A stretch of 64,000 bases of DNA from Candidatus Minthosoma caballi (GCA_018064505.1 JAGHVC010000109.1:1-64000), one strand, 5' to 3'; shown: positions 26,323-35,801, numbered from the stretch's first letter. A program made the numbers and translations. Notes: generated by a model from the sequence alone, not told the origin.

Positions 26323-26366
26323 AAAAAAATAAACTCCAAGAGTGCATACCACCTTTGGAGTTTATT
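26323..26366 (-). terminator. intrinsic terminator after glmM
   Basis: AATAAACTCCAA (26328-26339) is exactly complementary to TTGGAGTTTATT (26355-26366). On the minus strand a run of T follows. It lies about 50 bases after the glmM stop. Confidence 0.85.
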
Positions 26367-26414
26367 GCTGATTATTTCTCCTTGTTGTGAAAGAGAAAAC
26401 TAGGTATATTTGAC

Positions 26415-27839
26415 TTATTTCATAGAATACACAACATCCATGATCTTCTTTCCAATCTCATCGGCTGCTTCCATGGTATTGGCTTCTGAGTAAACGCGGA
26501 TGATTGGCTCTGTGTTTGACTTGCGAAGATGTACCCACTTGTCTGGGATGTCTATCTTTATACCGTCAATATCATTTACTTCTGTGCCATCAATGTATTC
26601 GCTTCCACCTGCGGAATACATTGACTTAACCTTTGCGAGGATTGCATCTACATCAGTGCTTGCATCTAAGTCAATGCGATTCTTTGCAATACAATACTCT
26701 GGGTAAGTTGCACGAAGCTGGCTTACAGTAAGAGATGGGTTTTGCTGACGCTCGTGAGCAAGATGAGAGAGGAACAATGCAATGCCAACAAGAGCATCGC
26801 GACCGTAGTGGGCTGCAGGATAGATGACACCACCATTGCCTTCACCGCCGATTACAGTGTTTGTTTCCTTCATCTTGGTGACAACATTTACTTCGCCAAC
26901 AGCTGCAGCATTGTATTCCATTCCATACTTGCGAGTAACATCACGAAGAGCACGAGTAGAAGAAAGGTTGCTCACTGTGTTGCCAGGTGTATGCTTGAGA
27001 ACATAGTCTGCAACAGTCACGAGTGTATATTCCTCTCCGTACATCTTTCCATCCTCGCAGATGAATGCCAGACGGTCAACATCAGGGTCAACAACGAAAC
27101 CTACATCATTGCCGCCCTTTGACATCAATCCCATTATATCAGAGAGATTCTTCTCTAATGGCTCAGGATTGTGCTGGAAGTCACCTGTAGGCTCTGCATA
27201 AAGAGGAGTTACATTCTCTACGCCTAAAGCTTCAAACAACTTAGGGAGAATGACACCACCAACAGAGTTGATGCTGTCAAATGCAACTTTGAAGTTTTGA
27301 GCCTTAATGGCAGGAACATCTACTAGGTCAAGGCCAAGCACCATGTCTATATGCTTCTTGTCATATGAGTCATCTTCAATATATTTGCCAAGTGCGTCAA
27401 CATCAGCAAAGTCGAAGTCTTCTGCTTCTGCAATACGAAGAACTTCGTTACCTTCTGCTGCATTTAGGAACTCGCCCTTTTCGTTGAGGAGCTTCAGTGC
27501 ATTCCAATGGCGTGGGTTGTGACTGGCTGTGATTATGATACCGCCACATGCCCCTTCCATTGCAACTGCTATTTCTGTTGTTGGAGTCGATGCGAGGCCA
27601 ATGTTTACGACATCGAATCCCATTCCCATAAGAGTGCCACATACTACATTTTTTACCATCTCGCCAGAAATACGAGCATCACGGCCTACAACAATCTTGT
27701 TGCTTTCAACCTTTGTGGTGCGGCGGATGAGTGTTGCATAAGCACTCGTAAACTTAACGATATCAAGAGGGTTAAGGCCTTCTCCAGCCTTACCTCCAAT
27801 TGTTCCTCTAATTCCGGAAATTGATTTGATTAATGACAT
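26415..27839 (-). CDS. glmM: phosphoglucosamine mutase
   Basis: The 474-residue alpha-D-phosphohexomutase has the active-site loop TASHNP (104-109, phosphoserine S106), the metal-binding DPDVDR (about 252-257), the sugar-binding GEGNGG and a C-terminal phosphate-binding RKSNTEPIIRVY loop. The first residues and GEGNGG favour GlmM, which makes glucosamine-1-phosphate for peptidoglycan and LPS, over PMM/PGM. A second, unrelated-length phosphohexomutase lies at 30613-32352. It follows the DUF4827 gene by 52 bases. Confidence 0.88.
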   Translation of the reverse strand: MSLIKSISGIRGTIGGKAGEGLNPLDIVKFTSAYATLIRRTTKVESNKIVVGRDARISGEMVKNVVCGTLMGMGFDVVNIGLASTPTTEIAVAMEGACGGIIITASHNPRHWNALKLLNEKGEFLNAAEGNEVLRIAEAEDFDFADVDALGKYIEDDSYDKKHIDMVLGLDLVDVPAIKAQNFKVAFDSINSVGGVILPKLFEALGVENVTPLYAEPTGDFQHNPEPLEKNLSDIMGLMSKGGNDVGFVVDPDVDRLAFICEDGKMYGEEYTLVTVADYVLKHTPGNTVSNLSSTRALRDVTRKYGMEYNAAAVGEVNVVTKMKETNTVIGGEGNGGVIYPAAHYGRDALVGIALFLSHLAHERQQNPSLTVSQLRATYPEYCIAKNRIDLDASTDVDAILAKVKSMYSAGGSEYIDGTEVNDIDGIKIDIPDKWVHLRKSNTEPIIRVYSEANTMEAADEIGKKIMDVVYSMK

Positions 27840-27891
27840 TGTCTATTATCTTTTGTGTTCTGTTTCTTTTCTTAATGTTTGAATCAACTTG

Positions 27892-28575
27892 CTATTTACC
27901 AAGTTGATATGAGACTTCATAGTAGTAAGGAAGCACATACTGAGAAGCAGTCATTGTTCCAGAAGAGTGAGGAACAATAATGCGCACCTTAGCTACCTTT
28001 CCAGGATCGCGTGACAAACGAATGAAGTCAAGTGGCTTGAGCCAGCCTTCTGGTACAGGAGCACTACCACTGTTTGAAGCAAGCTGCCTATACATCATGC
28101 CTTCTGTGAAAGTGGCATTGTATTTGCGAGAGTAGTGAATGTACTTGCAAAGCATTTTGTCCACAATGCTCTGAGCATAGATATTTGAGTTGGTAGTGTC
28201 AGCATTCTCTATATCATACTCAATGAATCTACACAACAGCACCTTGCTAACAGTAGAATCTCTTGTTTCTTTTGCCATCTCAATCATAGTTTGTCCTTCT
28301 CCTTTGCTGACAATCTGCATGTAGATGCCATCTTCGTTAAAAAGAACAAACTCGTTCTTGGCAACATTTGTAGTTGAATCCTGAGCATAGAACTGTGACT
28401 CGCTGATAACCTTGATAGGTCCCCCAAAGCCATTTTCAGAGAGGAAACGGCTGATAGCTTTCTTCTCCTTATTCTTTTGGTCAGCATAAGTTTCACCATC
28501 ATTGCAGCTCACTGCCATAATCAGTGAAATGCCCACGACCGCAGTCGTGAGCATGTATAAAAATAGTTTCTTCAT
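27892..28575 (-). CDS. DUF4827 family lipoprotein (FKBP-like)
   Basis: The 227-residue protein has a lipoprotein signal with C24 (MAVSC). The remainder has a beta-rich pattern and the GWLKPLDFIRLSR and YVLPYYYEVSY segments that I associate with DUF4827, a Bacteroidetes family resembling FKBP-type peptidyl-prolyl isomerases. Activity is unproven. Its ATG directly abuts the TAA of the flotillin gene (no gap), indicating one transcript with flotillin and NfeD upstream and glmM downstream. Confidence 0.72.
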   Translation of the reverse strand: MKKLFLYMLTTAVVGISLIMAVSCNDGETYADQKNKEKKAISRFLSENGFGGPIKVISESQFYAQDSTTNVAKNEFVLFNEDGIYMQIVSKGEGQTMIEMAKETRDSTVSKVLLCRFIEYDIENADTTNSNIYAQSIVDKMLCKYIHYSRKYNATFTEGMMYRQLASNSGSAPVPEGWLKPLDFIRLSRDPGKVAKVRIIVPHSSGTMTASQYVLPYYYEVSYQLGK

Positions 28576-29946
28576 TTATTCTTCGTTAACTTCTTCTGCT
28601 TCAACTTCAGCAGGAACATCTTTCTTCTTTGCGAGGTATTCTGGGAGATTAAGACCAGCCATGTCGAAGAGCTCGTTGAGAGGTGGAACACTCTTCATCA
28701 ATCCGCTCACGAAGTTAGCTGTGCTGCCTTTCCCGTCAGCCGAGCTTCCATTGTCCCAAACTGTTACATGATCGATGTTGATACCCTTAACAGCCTCAAC
28801 CTGAGTCTTGACAAGTTCTGGGAGTTTCTCGAGCAAGAGGAGCATGTAAGCCTTGTTTGCATCGCCGCCTGCTGCCTGAACCATCTTGTCATAACCTTGT
28901 GCTTGGCGAGAGAGAATCTCAAAGAGACCGCGAGCTTCTGCTTCCATCTTGGCGTATGCAGCATCAGCTTCACCCTTAGCCTTAACACGAGTCTTTTCTG
29001 CCTCTGCTTCAGCCTCTATAATCTTACGCTTCTTCTCGATTTCCTGACTTACGAGCACATTCGCAGCCTGAGTTGCGCGCTCTCTTTCTGCACGAGCTTC
29101 CTCGGCTGCTTTTTCTGCAGAGTATGCTTCCTCAAGAGCCTTTGCCTGAGCAACTTTCTCTGCTGCAGTAGCCTTGCGCTGTGCTTCTGCCTCACGCTCA
29201 CGGCGCACAGCCTCAGAATTGGCAATCTGCACTTTAGCTTCGTTCTCACCTTGTACAGCCTGAGCATTTGCTTCTGCTGTACGAATACGAGTTTCACGAA
29301 CTGCGTCAGCTTTACCAATCTCACCAATCTTCTCCTGCTCAGCCACGCGAACCTTAGCTTCATTGATAGCTTTAGCAGCAGCCTCCTGACCAAGAGCTTC
29401 GATGTAGCCAGACTCATCGTTGATGTCGGTTACATTGACATTGATGAGGCGAAGACCAATTTTCTTGAGCTCTACTTCCACATTGCTTGAAATAGCATCC
29501 AAGAACTTGTCACGGTCGCTGTTCAACTCCTCAATTGACATTGTTGCGATTACGAGACGAAGCTGACCGAAGAGGATATCACGAGCGAGTTCCTGAATCT
29601 GTCCTGGTGTCTGACCGAGCAAGCGTTCTGCTGCTGCTGTCATCGACTCAGGGTCTGTGCTGATGCCGACAGTGAATCGACAAGGAACATCCACGCGAAT
29701 GTTCTGGCGTGAAAGAGCGTTAGTGAGGTTTGCATCAATGCTGATAGGAGTAAGGCTAAGATAAGCGTAGTCTTGAATGATTGGCCACACAAAGGTACCG
29801 CCGCCATGTACGCACTTGGCAGAGCCTTTGTTTCCTGTTGTTCCATACACTACGAGAATCTTGTCTGAAGGACATCTTCTGTATCGATTGACGATTGATA
29901 CGATAAGCACGATGGCTACTACCACGGCTGCAACAATTAAATACAT
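28576..29946 (-). CDS. flotillin-like SPFH/band 7 membrane protein
   Basis: The 456-residue protein has an N-terminal membrane helix (about 2-20), the SPFH domain (about 25-200, with PISIDANLTNALSRQNIRVDVPCRF and the LNVNVTDI segment), and a long Ala/Glu/Arg coiled coil (about 200-345) typical of flotillin/YuaG. The C-terminus contains GGDANKAYMLLLLEKLPELVKTQ. Bacterial flotillins organise membrane microdomains and are commonly paired with NfeD proteins, as here: the NfeD-like gene lies 18 bases upstream. Confidence 0.9.
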   Translation of the reverse strand: MYLIVAAVVVAIVLIVSIVNRYRRCPSDKILVVYGTTGNKGSAKCVHGGGTFVWPIIQDYAYLSLTPISIDANLTNALSRQNIRVDVPCRFTVGISTDPESMTAAAERLLGQTPGQIQELARDILFGQLRLVIATMSIEELNSDRDKFLDAISSNVEVELKKIGLRLINVNVTDINDESGYIEALGQEAAAKAINEAKVRVAEQEKIGEIGKADAVRETRIRTAEANAQAVQGENEAKVQIANSEAVRREREAEAQRKATAAEKVAQAKALEEAYSAEKAAEEARAERERATQAANVLVSQEIEKKRKIIEAEAEAEKTRVKAKGEADAAYAKMEAEARGLFEILSRQAQGYDKMVQAAGGDANKAYMLLLLEKLPELVKTQVEAVKGINIDHVTVWDNGSSADGKGSTANFVSGLMKSVPPLNELFDMAGLNLPEYLAKKKDVPAEVEAEEVNEE

Positions 29947-29964
29947 AGTATAATTCTTGTTATT

Positions 29965-30537
29965 TTATTTTACCAATAAAGTTGATTTCTCAATAATCTC
30001 AATAACTTGCACTTTCATGCCAGACTTGAGTTCGTCTCCGTCAGTGATTGCTTCAAATTCATGCACTGCGCCGTTTAGGCTTACTTGAATTTTTCCCTTT
30101 CCCGAGCGGTTAGCAGGGATGCGAAGGTAAACATCCACGCTCTTTCCGACACAATCGTTGATATTGAAAGCACCATTGTGCTCCAGTTTGTTTGTCTGCT
30201 TTTTGATTAAGAAGAACATAAACACGAATGCAACACCTACAGCAAGAGCGATGATTGTGAGCAGAATTTTGTTTTCAATCACATCGTAAAAGCTTACGCC
30301 AGCCCATCCGAAGCCAACAATGAGGTTGACAAAATTCTTGATGCTGAAGAGTGATAAGCCTCCCCCCAAATCCATGGTGTTTGCTCCGTCGAAATCCACA
30401 TCAATGTCGGATGAATCCATGCCGATTAATGTAAGCACCATTTGTACCACGAATATTAGCGATCCGATGATGGCGCATCCCCAGAACACCTGCTGATAAG
30501 TGTCTAAGGCATTATACATGTCTAAGTATTCTTGCAT
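29965..30537 (-). CDS. NfeD-like membrane protein
   Basis: The 190-residue protein has membrane segments at about 17-38, 65-83 and 90-111 and a C-terminal OB-like beta domain (about 125-188, VGKSVDVYLRIPANRSGKGKIQV...). This is the layout of short NfeD/YqiJ proteins that act with flotillins. No protease domain is present. It is first in the NfeD, flotillin, DUF4827, glmM run. Confidence 0.8.
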   Translation of the reverse strand: MQEYLDMYNALDTYQQVFWGCAIIGSLIFVVQMVLTLIGMDSSDIDVDFDGANTMDLGGGLSLFSIKNFVNLIVGFGWAGVSFYDVIENKILLTIIALAVGVAFVFMFFLIKKQTNKLEHNGAFNINDCVGKSVDVYLRIPANRSGKGKIQVSLNGAVHEFEAITDGDELKSGMKVQVIEIIEKSTLLVK

Positions 30538-30559
30538 AAGCTTTTTATTTAGAGTTTTC

Positions 30560-30600
30560 CTCCCACTGCCCTGCCTGTAAGAAGATAGGGCAGTGGTGAG
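30560..30600 (-). other. stem-loop after the phosphohexomutase gene
   Basis: CTCCCACTGCCCT (30560-30572) pairs with AGGGCAGTGGTGAG (30587-30600) with a single bulge. On the minus strand it is followed by GGAAAACTC and not by a T-run, so it may be a weak terminator or an mRNA-stabilising structure between the phosphohexomutase and NfeD genes. Confidence 0.55.
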
Positions 30601-30612
30601 GAGATTTTAATA

Positions 30613-32352
30613 TTAGAGTTTCAAGTCTGCCTTGATTGCGTCAACTTTCTCTTTAGCGGTAGCCACTGCAGAGTCGTAGCACTTAGGGCAACCCATTTCG
30701 CCCTTGACCTCAACATAGAACTTGATCTTTGGCTCTGTGCCTGAAGGACGAACAGAAATCTTTGTACCGTCCTCTGTGAACCACTGAAGCACATTGCTAG
30801 TAGCAGGCATGTCAAGGTCTGTGACAGTGCCGTCAGCAGCTGTTGCCTTGAGAGTCTTGTAGTCCTTGACAAGCACTACAGGGCTTCCACCGAGGCTCTT
30901 TGGAGGACAAGCACGGAAGTCTTCCATCATCTGCTTGATTTCGTCAGCACCGCTCTTTCCTGGCTTTGTCACAGAGATTGCGTTCTGATAAGCGAAGCCG
31001 TAGTCGAGGTAAATCTTCATGAGAAGGTCGTAGAGAGTCATGCCGTTGTCCTTAGCCCAAGCTGCGATTTCGCAAAGGAGACAGATTGATGCTGGACTAT
31101 CCTTGTCGCGCACTTTATCGAATGGGAGGTAACCGAACGATTCCTCACCGCCGCCAATGTACTTCTTAACGCCTTCAGAGAGCTTGATCTCACGAGCAAT
31201 CCACTTGAATCCAGTGAATACATCGCGAATTTCAACATTATTGCGCTTAGCGATTTCTGCAATTGTCTCAGTTGTCACGATTGTCTTAACCATGAACTCG
31301 TTACCTTTCAACTGACCGAGCTTCTTCTTGTTCTCGATGATATAGTATGAGAGCATGAGAGCTGTCTGGTTGCCGTTGAGGATGCACCACTCGCCTTTAG
31401 GGTCGCGGCAAACAACTGCGAGACGGTCAGCATCTGGGTCAGAAGCGAGCACGAGGTCAGCGTTGAGCTTTGTGCCGAGGTTCATACCCATTGTCATTGC
31501 CTCAGAGTTTTCTGGGTTTGGAGAAACAACAGTAGGGAAGTTGCCATCCACAACCATCTGTTCTGCAACGACATTGATGTTCTGGAAGCCCCATGTGCGG
31601 AGAGCTGCAGGGATTATTACGCGGCCTGTGCCGTGAAGTGGAGAGTAAACAATGCAGAGATCCTTCTGGCGATTGATAACCTCTTGATCAACGAGTGCCT
31701 CATGAACAGCGTCGAGATAATCCATATCCATCTCGCCACCGATAATCTGGATAAGGTCCTTGTTTGGAGTGAATTTCACCTGGTCAATAGTCACCTTATT
31801 CACTTCATCAATGATGCCAGTGTCATGTGGAGCAAGCACCTGCGCACCGTCGTCCCAGTAAGCCTTGTAGCCGTTGTACTCGCGTGGGTTGTGTGAAGCT
31901 GTGATGTTTACACCAGCCTGAGCGCCGAGCTGACGGATTGCGAATGAGATTTCTGGAGTAGGGCGGAGGCTCTCGAAAAGATAAGCCTTGATGCCGTTAG
32001 CAGAGAAAATGTCAGCAACAGTTTCTGCGAAGAGGCGAGAGTTGTTGCGGCAGTCGTGGCCAACAACTACAGAGATATTCTCCTTGCCTGCGAATGCCTT
32101 GTTGATGTAGTTAGCAAAGCCCTGAGTAGCCATGCCAACGATATACTTATTCATGCGGTTAGTACCAGCACCCATGATGCCGCGAAGACCGCCTGTGCCG
32201 AACTCAAGGCTCTGGTAGAAAGCGTCGATGAGTGGGTTCTTGTCCTCTGCGTCGAGGAGTGCCTTTACTTCTGCCTGTGTGTCGGCGTCGAATGCAGGAG
32301 AGAGCCACTTCTGTGCCTCTGCTGTACATTTGTTGATAAGTTCTTGATCCAT
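30613..32352 (-). CDS. phosphoglucomutase/phosphomannomutase
   Basis: The 579-residue alpha-D-phosphohexomutase of the long PGM2-like class has FGTGGLRGIMGAGTNRMN near residue 50, the catalytic TASHNPREYNGYKAYW, metal-binding DPDADR, GGGEESFGY and the C-terminal RPSGTEPKIKFY loop. It interconverts hexose-1- and 6-phosphates in glycogen, nucleotide-sugar and central metabolism. Length is normal for this class. A TACCTTTG promoter element and a pair of repeated palindromic sites lie upstream. Confidence 0.9.
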   Translation of the reverse strand: MDQELINKCTAEAQKWLSPAFDADTQAEVKALLDAEDKNPLIDAFYQSLEFGTGGLRGIMGAGTNRMNKYIVGMATQGFANYINKAFAGKENISVVVGHDCRNNSRLFAETVADIFSANGIKAYLFESLRPTPEISFAIRQLGAQAGVNITASHNPREYNGYKAYWDDGAQVLAPHDTGIIDEVNKVTIDQVKFTPNKDLIQIIGGEMDMDYLDAVHEALVDQEVINRQKDLCIVYSPLHGTGRVIIPAALRTWGFQNINVVAEQMVVDGNFPTVVSPNPENSEAMTMGMNLGTKLNADLVLASDPDADRLAVVCRDPKGEWCILNGNQTALMLSYYIIENKKKLGQLKGNEFMVKTIVTTETIAEIAKRNNVEIRDVFTGFKWIAREIKLSEGVKKYIGGGEESFGYLPFDKVRDKDSPASICLLCEIAAWAKDNGMTLYDLLMKIYLDYGFAYQNAISVTKPGKSGADEIKQMMEDFRACPPKSLGGSPVVLVKDYKTLKATAADGTVTDLDMPATSNVLQWFTEDGTKISVRPSGTEPKIKFYVEVKGEMGCPKCYDSAVATAKEKVDAIKADLKL

Positions 32353-32427
32353 TGTATTTGATTTTTTAGTTGTTTATGAATAATCTATTTCCATGTTGCA
32401 TTTTGTCTCCATTGCGATTTAGTGATG

Positions 32428-32435
32428 CAAAGGTA
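32428..32435 (-). promoter_or_regulatory. -7 element of the phosphohexomutase gene
   Basis: The minus strand reads TACCTTTG. A TTG on that strand lies 23 bases upstream. The leader is about 70 nt. Two identical 13-base sites lie just upstream (32464-32520). Confidence 0.6.
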
Positions 32436-32463
32436 ATGTATTCAGTGCAATTGTGTTTCAATC

Positions 32464-32520
32464 TGCAATGTTGCAATTCTGTTTGCGTCCTTAGTCAATC
32501 TTGGAGTTGCAATGTTGCAA
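32464..32520. repeat. two copies of a 13-base near-palindromic site
   Basis: TGCAATGTTGCAA occurs at 32464-32476 and 32508-32520, 44 bases apart (about four helical turns). Each contains the palindromic half site TTGCAA or TGCAA. They sit upstream of the predicted -33 position of the phosphohexomutase promoter and just after the convergent terminator, so they may be operator sites. Confidence 0.5.
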
Positions 32521-32529
32521 ATATAACTA

Positions 32530-32566
32530 AAAATCCCGAAAGACTTGTATGCTTTCGGGATTTTTT
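32530..32566. terminator. bidirectional terminator after the GH2 gene
   Basis: AAAATCCCGAAAG (32530-32542) is exactly complementary to CTTTCGGGATTTT (32552-32564), with A-rich and T-rich flanks on the two sides. On the minus strand it lies just after the GH2 stop codon. Confidence 0.88.
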
Positions 32567-32571
32567 ACGAT

Positions 32572-35118
32572 TTATTTAGTTTTTATAGCGATTTTTGACG
32601 CTTTCAGAGTAGGAGATGAAACTTTCAGCGTCACATTGCCACTCTTTCGTGTCGAGCGAAGTATGCACTGCATGTAGCCAGATTGCATCTTTTTCGTCTT
32701 CACTTTGTGAAAAATATCATTCGTGTAGTGGTCGCCGTTGTCAATAGCAACAAGAGTGGCTTCACCTTCCACCTCCACGGTCACTTCATCTTCGGCATTC
32801 TCCACCACTTTGCCTTTAGCATCTACAGCGTAGATGTTCAGATATCTCAAGCTCATGCCGTCAGCTTGCCACTCTCCCAAAAGTTTCTCTTCTTGGACAA
32901 CAAGCTTCACTGCCTTTCCGCTTGATGCAATCTCATCTCTGCTCACTTCTTTACCTTCTTTTCTTGCAATGGCAGTCACGGTGCCTCCATTGCCATACTC
33001 AATGCCGCTCCAGAGAATCATGTTCTTCTTTGCAATGTCGTCTCTTTCATTTTTCTTCACGCCTATTGACTTGCCATTCACCAACAGCTCCACCTCGTCG
33101 GCATTAGTGTATGTGAACAGATTCTGCTTTGAACCCTCAGCAAAGTTCCAGCAAGTGCTTATTTTTTGTTGCCCCACCTTAATGTCGTTCCACTCCATGC
33201 TCTCGCCCTTGCCGCTTATCACACCAATCTTCACCACTGGCTCCTCAGCCTTTATCGCACTCTTTATAAGCCATGCCTGTGGGTAAGGTTGCATGGTGTG
33301 GTTAAAGAACGAGTAATTCCAGCCCTTCTTTGGCCATCCATTGCTTTCACCCCAATATTCTATTGCCCCCCACCAGCACAAGCCTACACCTCGTTCTTGA
33401 TTCATGCCGAAGAATGGCTGCAGCAGCTGGTTTGTCACTGCTTCGCTCTGGAAGAGAATCAAGTCCTTCTTGTGGTCATAATATCCATGGTATGCATCCC
33501 ACTGATAATTGAACGAAGCCACTTCCGTCTCGCATGCCAATTCTGGTGGAACGAGGTAAGTTTTGAAGTCGGGAGTGTTTCGTTGCGCGCCAGCACGAGC
33601 AGGGAACATTGCCACTGTTGTTGGTCGGGTCCTGTCATAGCGCTTCAGGAATGTGTCAAATATTTTGTATGTAGTGATGCCCCAGTCGTTTGTTTGATAT
33701 CCACTCCAATCCGAGCGTGTCTGCAGTTCGTTGCCAAGGCTCCACATCACAATACATGGGTGGTTTCTGTCTTTCTTCACCCACTCGCTCATCAGCTCTG
33801 GCCATATCTGCATGAAAGGTTTTCTTCCGCCCCAGTAGTCTTTGTCGCTCCACTTGTCGATGAGTTCATCAACAATCAGCAATCCAACTTTATCCGCCAT
33901 CTTGTAAAATCCTTCAGAGTAAGGGTTGTGCGAACATCTTATCGCATTGAATCCGAATGCCTTGAGCTGTCTCATCATTCTTTCAACACCATCGTCAAAT
34001 GCAGCTACGCCTAAAGCCCCCATGTCATGGTGATTAGCAATGCCAGTGAGGAAAACTTTCTTGCCATTCAGTTTGAATCCGAAGTCTGTGCCGTACTCAA
34101 TCTTGCGGAATCCGAAATTATCAGCTACGGAGTCGATAGTCACGCCATTTTCAACCAGCACAGCTTCTACCGAGTAGAGGGTAGGAGAGTCAATGTCCCA
34201 CAGTTTCGGGTTCGACACCTTTATCTCTGGCAACATCACCTCAGTGTTGTTCTGAATCGTATGGTCTGGCATTGCGCTTTCTGCCGAACCAATCACTTTG
34301 CCATCAGCATCCTTCACAATGGCCTTTATCTTTACATCATGCTTCTGCCAGCCCTCAACTTGCACCTGCACAAGTGCTGTCCAGACCCCATCTAAGCTTT
34401 GATTACCGAGGGAACCTTCAGAACTGTTTGCCGACATATATCCCTTGCCATTGAGTGAGCTGGATGGGGAGATAGTCTGTATGTATAGTCCGTGTCTTGC
34501 AATATGTGTAGGGTTCATAGCCTTCACATACACATCACGGAATATTCCTCCGCCAGTGTACCATCGGCTGCCATTCATCTTGCCAGTGTTGGCATACACT
34601 GCCACCACATTGTCCCCATCATAGTTCAGCACTTTGCTCATGTCCACTTCAAAGCCTGTGTATCCATACTCATTACTGCCCACTTTCTTGCCGTTCACAT
34701 ACACATCGCAATAGTACATCACTCCGCCAAAATCCATCACCACCTTCTTGCCCTTCCATGACTCATCTGCCTTGAAAGTCTTTCTATACCATCCGCCGCA
34801 CATCTTTTTGAATCCGCGTCCTTTGTCCTCTTTTTCATCCCATGGCTGTTCAAACTGGAAGTCGTGAGGCAAATCCAGCTTGCGCCAAGCCGAATCGTCA
34901 TACTCAGCTTTCTCAGCGCCGCTCACCTCGCCCTCGGCAAATTTCCAATCGAAATTGAACAGTACTCTTTGCTGAGCAGCAAACTGCCCAATAGCAACAT
35001 TCTCAGCCACATTGCCCTTCACTTCCTCAATGTATTGAGCTATAGCCCTATTTGGCATCATCACAGCCAGGACTCCCAGAGCCAAAGCTTTTAGCGTGTT
35101 AAGTTGATATTTTCTCAT
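32572..35118 (-). CDS. secreted glycoside hydrolase family 2 enzyme (beta-galactosidase-like)
   Basis: The 848-residue protein has a Sec signal (cleaved near residue 28), an N-terminal sugar-binding jelly-roll domain (about 50-205), an immunoglobulin-like domain (about 210-340) and a TIM barrel (about 345-620). The acid/base E464 lies in VMWSLGNELQ and the nucleophile E559 in LFQSEAVTNQ. The C-terminal part contains two beta domains, one GH2 C-terminal-like. Beta-galactosidase is likely, with beta-glucuronidase or mannosidase less so. No SusCD pair is adjacent, so it is not in a classical polysaccharide utilisation locus. It has a good promoter and terminator. Confidence 0.88.
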   Translation of the reverse strand: MRKYQLNTLKALALGVLAVMMPNRAIAQYIEEVKGNVAENVAIGQFAAQQRVLFNFDWKFAEGEVSGAEKAEYDDSAWRKLDLPHDFQFEQPWDEKEDKGRGFKKMCGGWYRKTFKADESWKGKKVVMDFGGVMYYCDVYVNGKKVGSNEYGYTGFEVDMSKVLNYDGDNVVAVYANTGKMNGSRWYTGGGIFRDVYVKAMNPTHIARHGLYIQTISPSSSLNGKGYMSANSSEGSLGNQSLDGVWTALVQVQVEGWQKHDVKIKAIVKDADGKVIGSAESAMPDHTIQNNTEVMLPEIKVSNPKLWDIDSPTLYSVEAVLVENGVTIDSVADNFGFRKIEYGTDFGFKLNGKKVFLTGIANHHDMGALGVAAFDDGVERMMRQLKAFGFNAIRCSHNPYSEGFYKMADKVGLLIVDELIDKWSDKDYWGGRKPFMQIWPELMSEWVKKDRNHPCIVMWSLGNELQTRSDWSGYQTNDWGITTYKIFDTFLKRYDRTRPTTVAMFPARAGAQRNTPDFKTYLVPPELACETEVASFNYQWDAYHGYYDHKKDLILFQSEAVTNQLLQPFFGMNQERGVGLCWWGAIEYWGESNGWPKKGWNYSFFNHTMQPYPQAWLIKSAIKAEEPVVKIGVISGKGESMEWNDIKVGQQKISTCWNFAEGSKQNLFTYTNADEVELLVNGKSIGVKKNERDDIAKKNMILWSGIEYGNGGTVTAIARKEGKEVSRDEIASSGKAVKLVVQEEKLLGEWQADGMSLRYLNIYAVDAKGKVVENAEDEVTVEVEGEATLVAIDNGDHYTNDIFHKVKTKKMQSGYMQCILRSTRKSGNVTLKVSSPTLKASKIAIKTK

Positions 35119-35158
35119 ATAGTCTTTTGTGTAAAGTTAGTATCAGTTTTTCCGCTTG

Positions 35159-35190
35159 CAAAGTAACAAATTCTTTTTCTAATATGCAAA
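35159..35190 (-). promoter_or_regulatory. promoter of the GH2 gene
   Basis: On the minus strand TTTG (35190-35187), 20 bases, then TTACTTTG (35166-35159). The leader is about 35 nt. It has the same form as the sigma factor promoter at 11217-11248. Confidence 0.65.
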
Positions 35191-35263
35191 CATTTCTTTA
35201 TGTCGTTTCCCTTTTCGACTGATAACATAAGCAGAACTCCGAAAAACAACCTTTTTGTTTTTT

Positions 35264-35766
35264 CTACTTACCTACTTACCCTTTTTGCTGCAACCAATAG
35301 ATAATGAGTGCGTTATGCAGGGTAAGTACCTGCCTTCATACTTACCCTTTACTTACCATAAACCTACCCTATAGAGGACTACAAAAGAAGCACTCATATT
35401 TTCTTTTACTTTCATTCGGTATTTGCACAGCCAGCCTTCTGCCGTAAAACTTTTCCTGAAACTTCCGTAAAACAATTACGGACGAACCGTAACCTTATTA
35501 CAGCAGTTGCAGGAACAACATTACGGAAGAACCGCAATGAAATTCCTGCAATTGCCGTCAAAGCATTATGCAGAAGAGTCTGCAAACATAGTTCTGACAA
35601 CAATCCAATTGCGACAAAACGGAAAAGCCAGAACAGATAGCCTTTGCTGCTTGCTCTATGTGGTAAGTAAAGGGTAAGTAAGGGGTAAGTGTCGCTATCG
35701 ATACTTACCCTATGTAACGCCCTCATTATCTATTGATTATAGCAAAAAGGGTAAGTGGGGAAGTAG
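35264..35766. repeat. 503-bp noncoding element bounded by long imperfect inverted repeats
   Basis: The left arm (35264-35360) and the reverse complement of the right arm (35660-35766) align along roughly 95 bases. They share ACTTACCCTTTTTGCT, the exact 14-mer CAATAGATAATGAG, GCGTTA, AGGGTAAGTA and TTACCCTTTACTTACC. The arms are full of ACTTACC/GGTAAGT units. The interior of about 300 bases has repeated ATTACGG/CCGTAA motifs and no credible gene. It fills most of the spacer 35119-35801 between GH2 and the C69 gene. It may be a MITE-like nonautonomous mobile element; no transposase is present. Confidence 0.7.
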
Positions 35767-35801
35767 CAAAGGAAAAAGTTATGAATAAGCGAAGGAACAG
35801 G

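Noticed and set aside
35412-35726. 104-codon minus-strand ORF inside the inverted-repeat element
   Set aside because: It is made from the ATTACGG/CCGTAA repeats and one arm of the inverted repeat; no ribosome binding site or domain. It is better explained by repeat structure.
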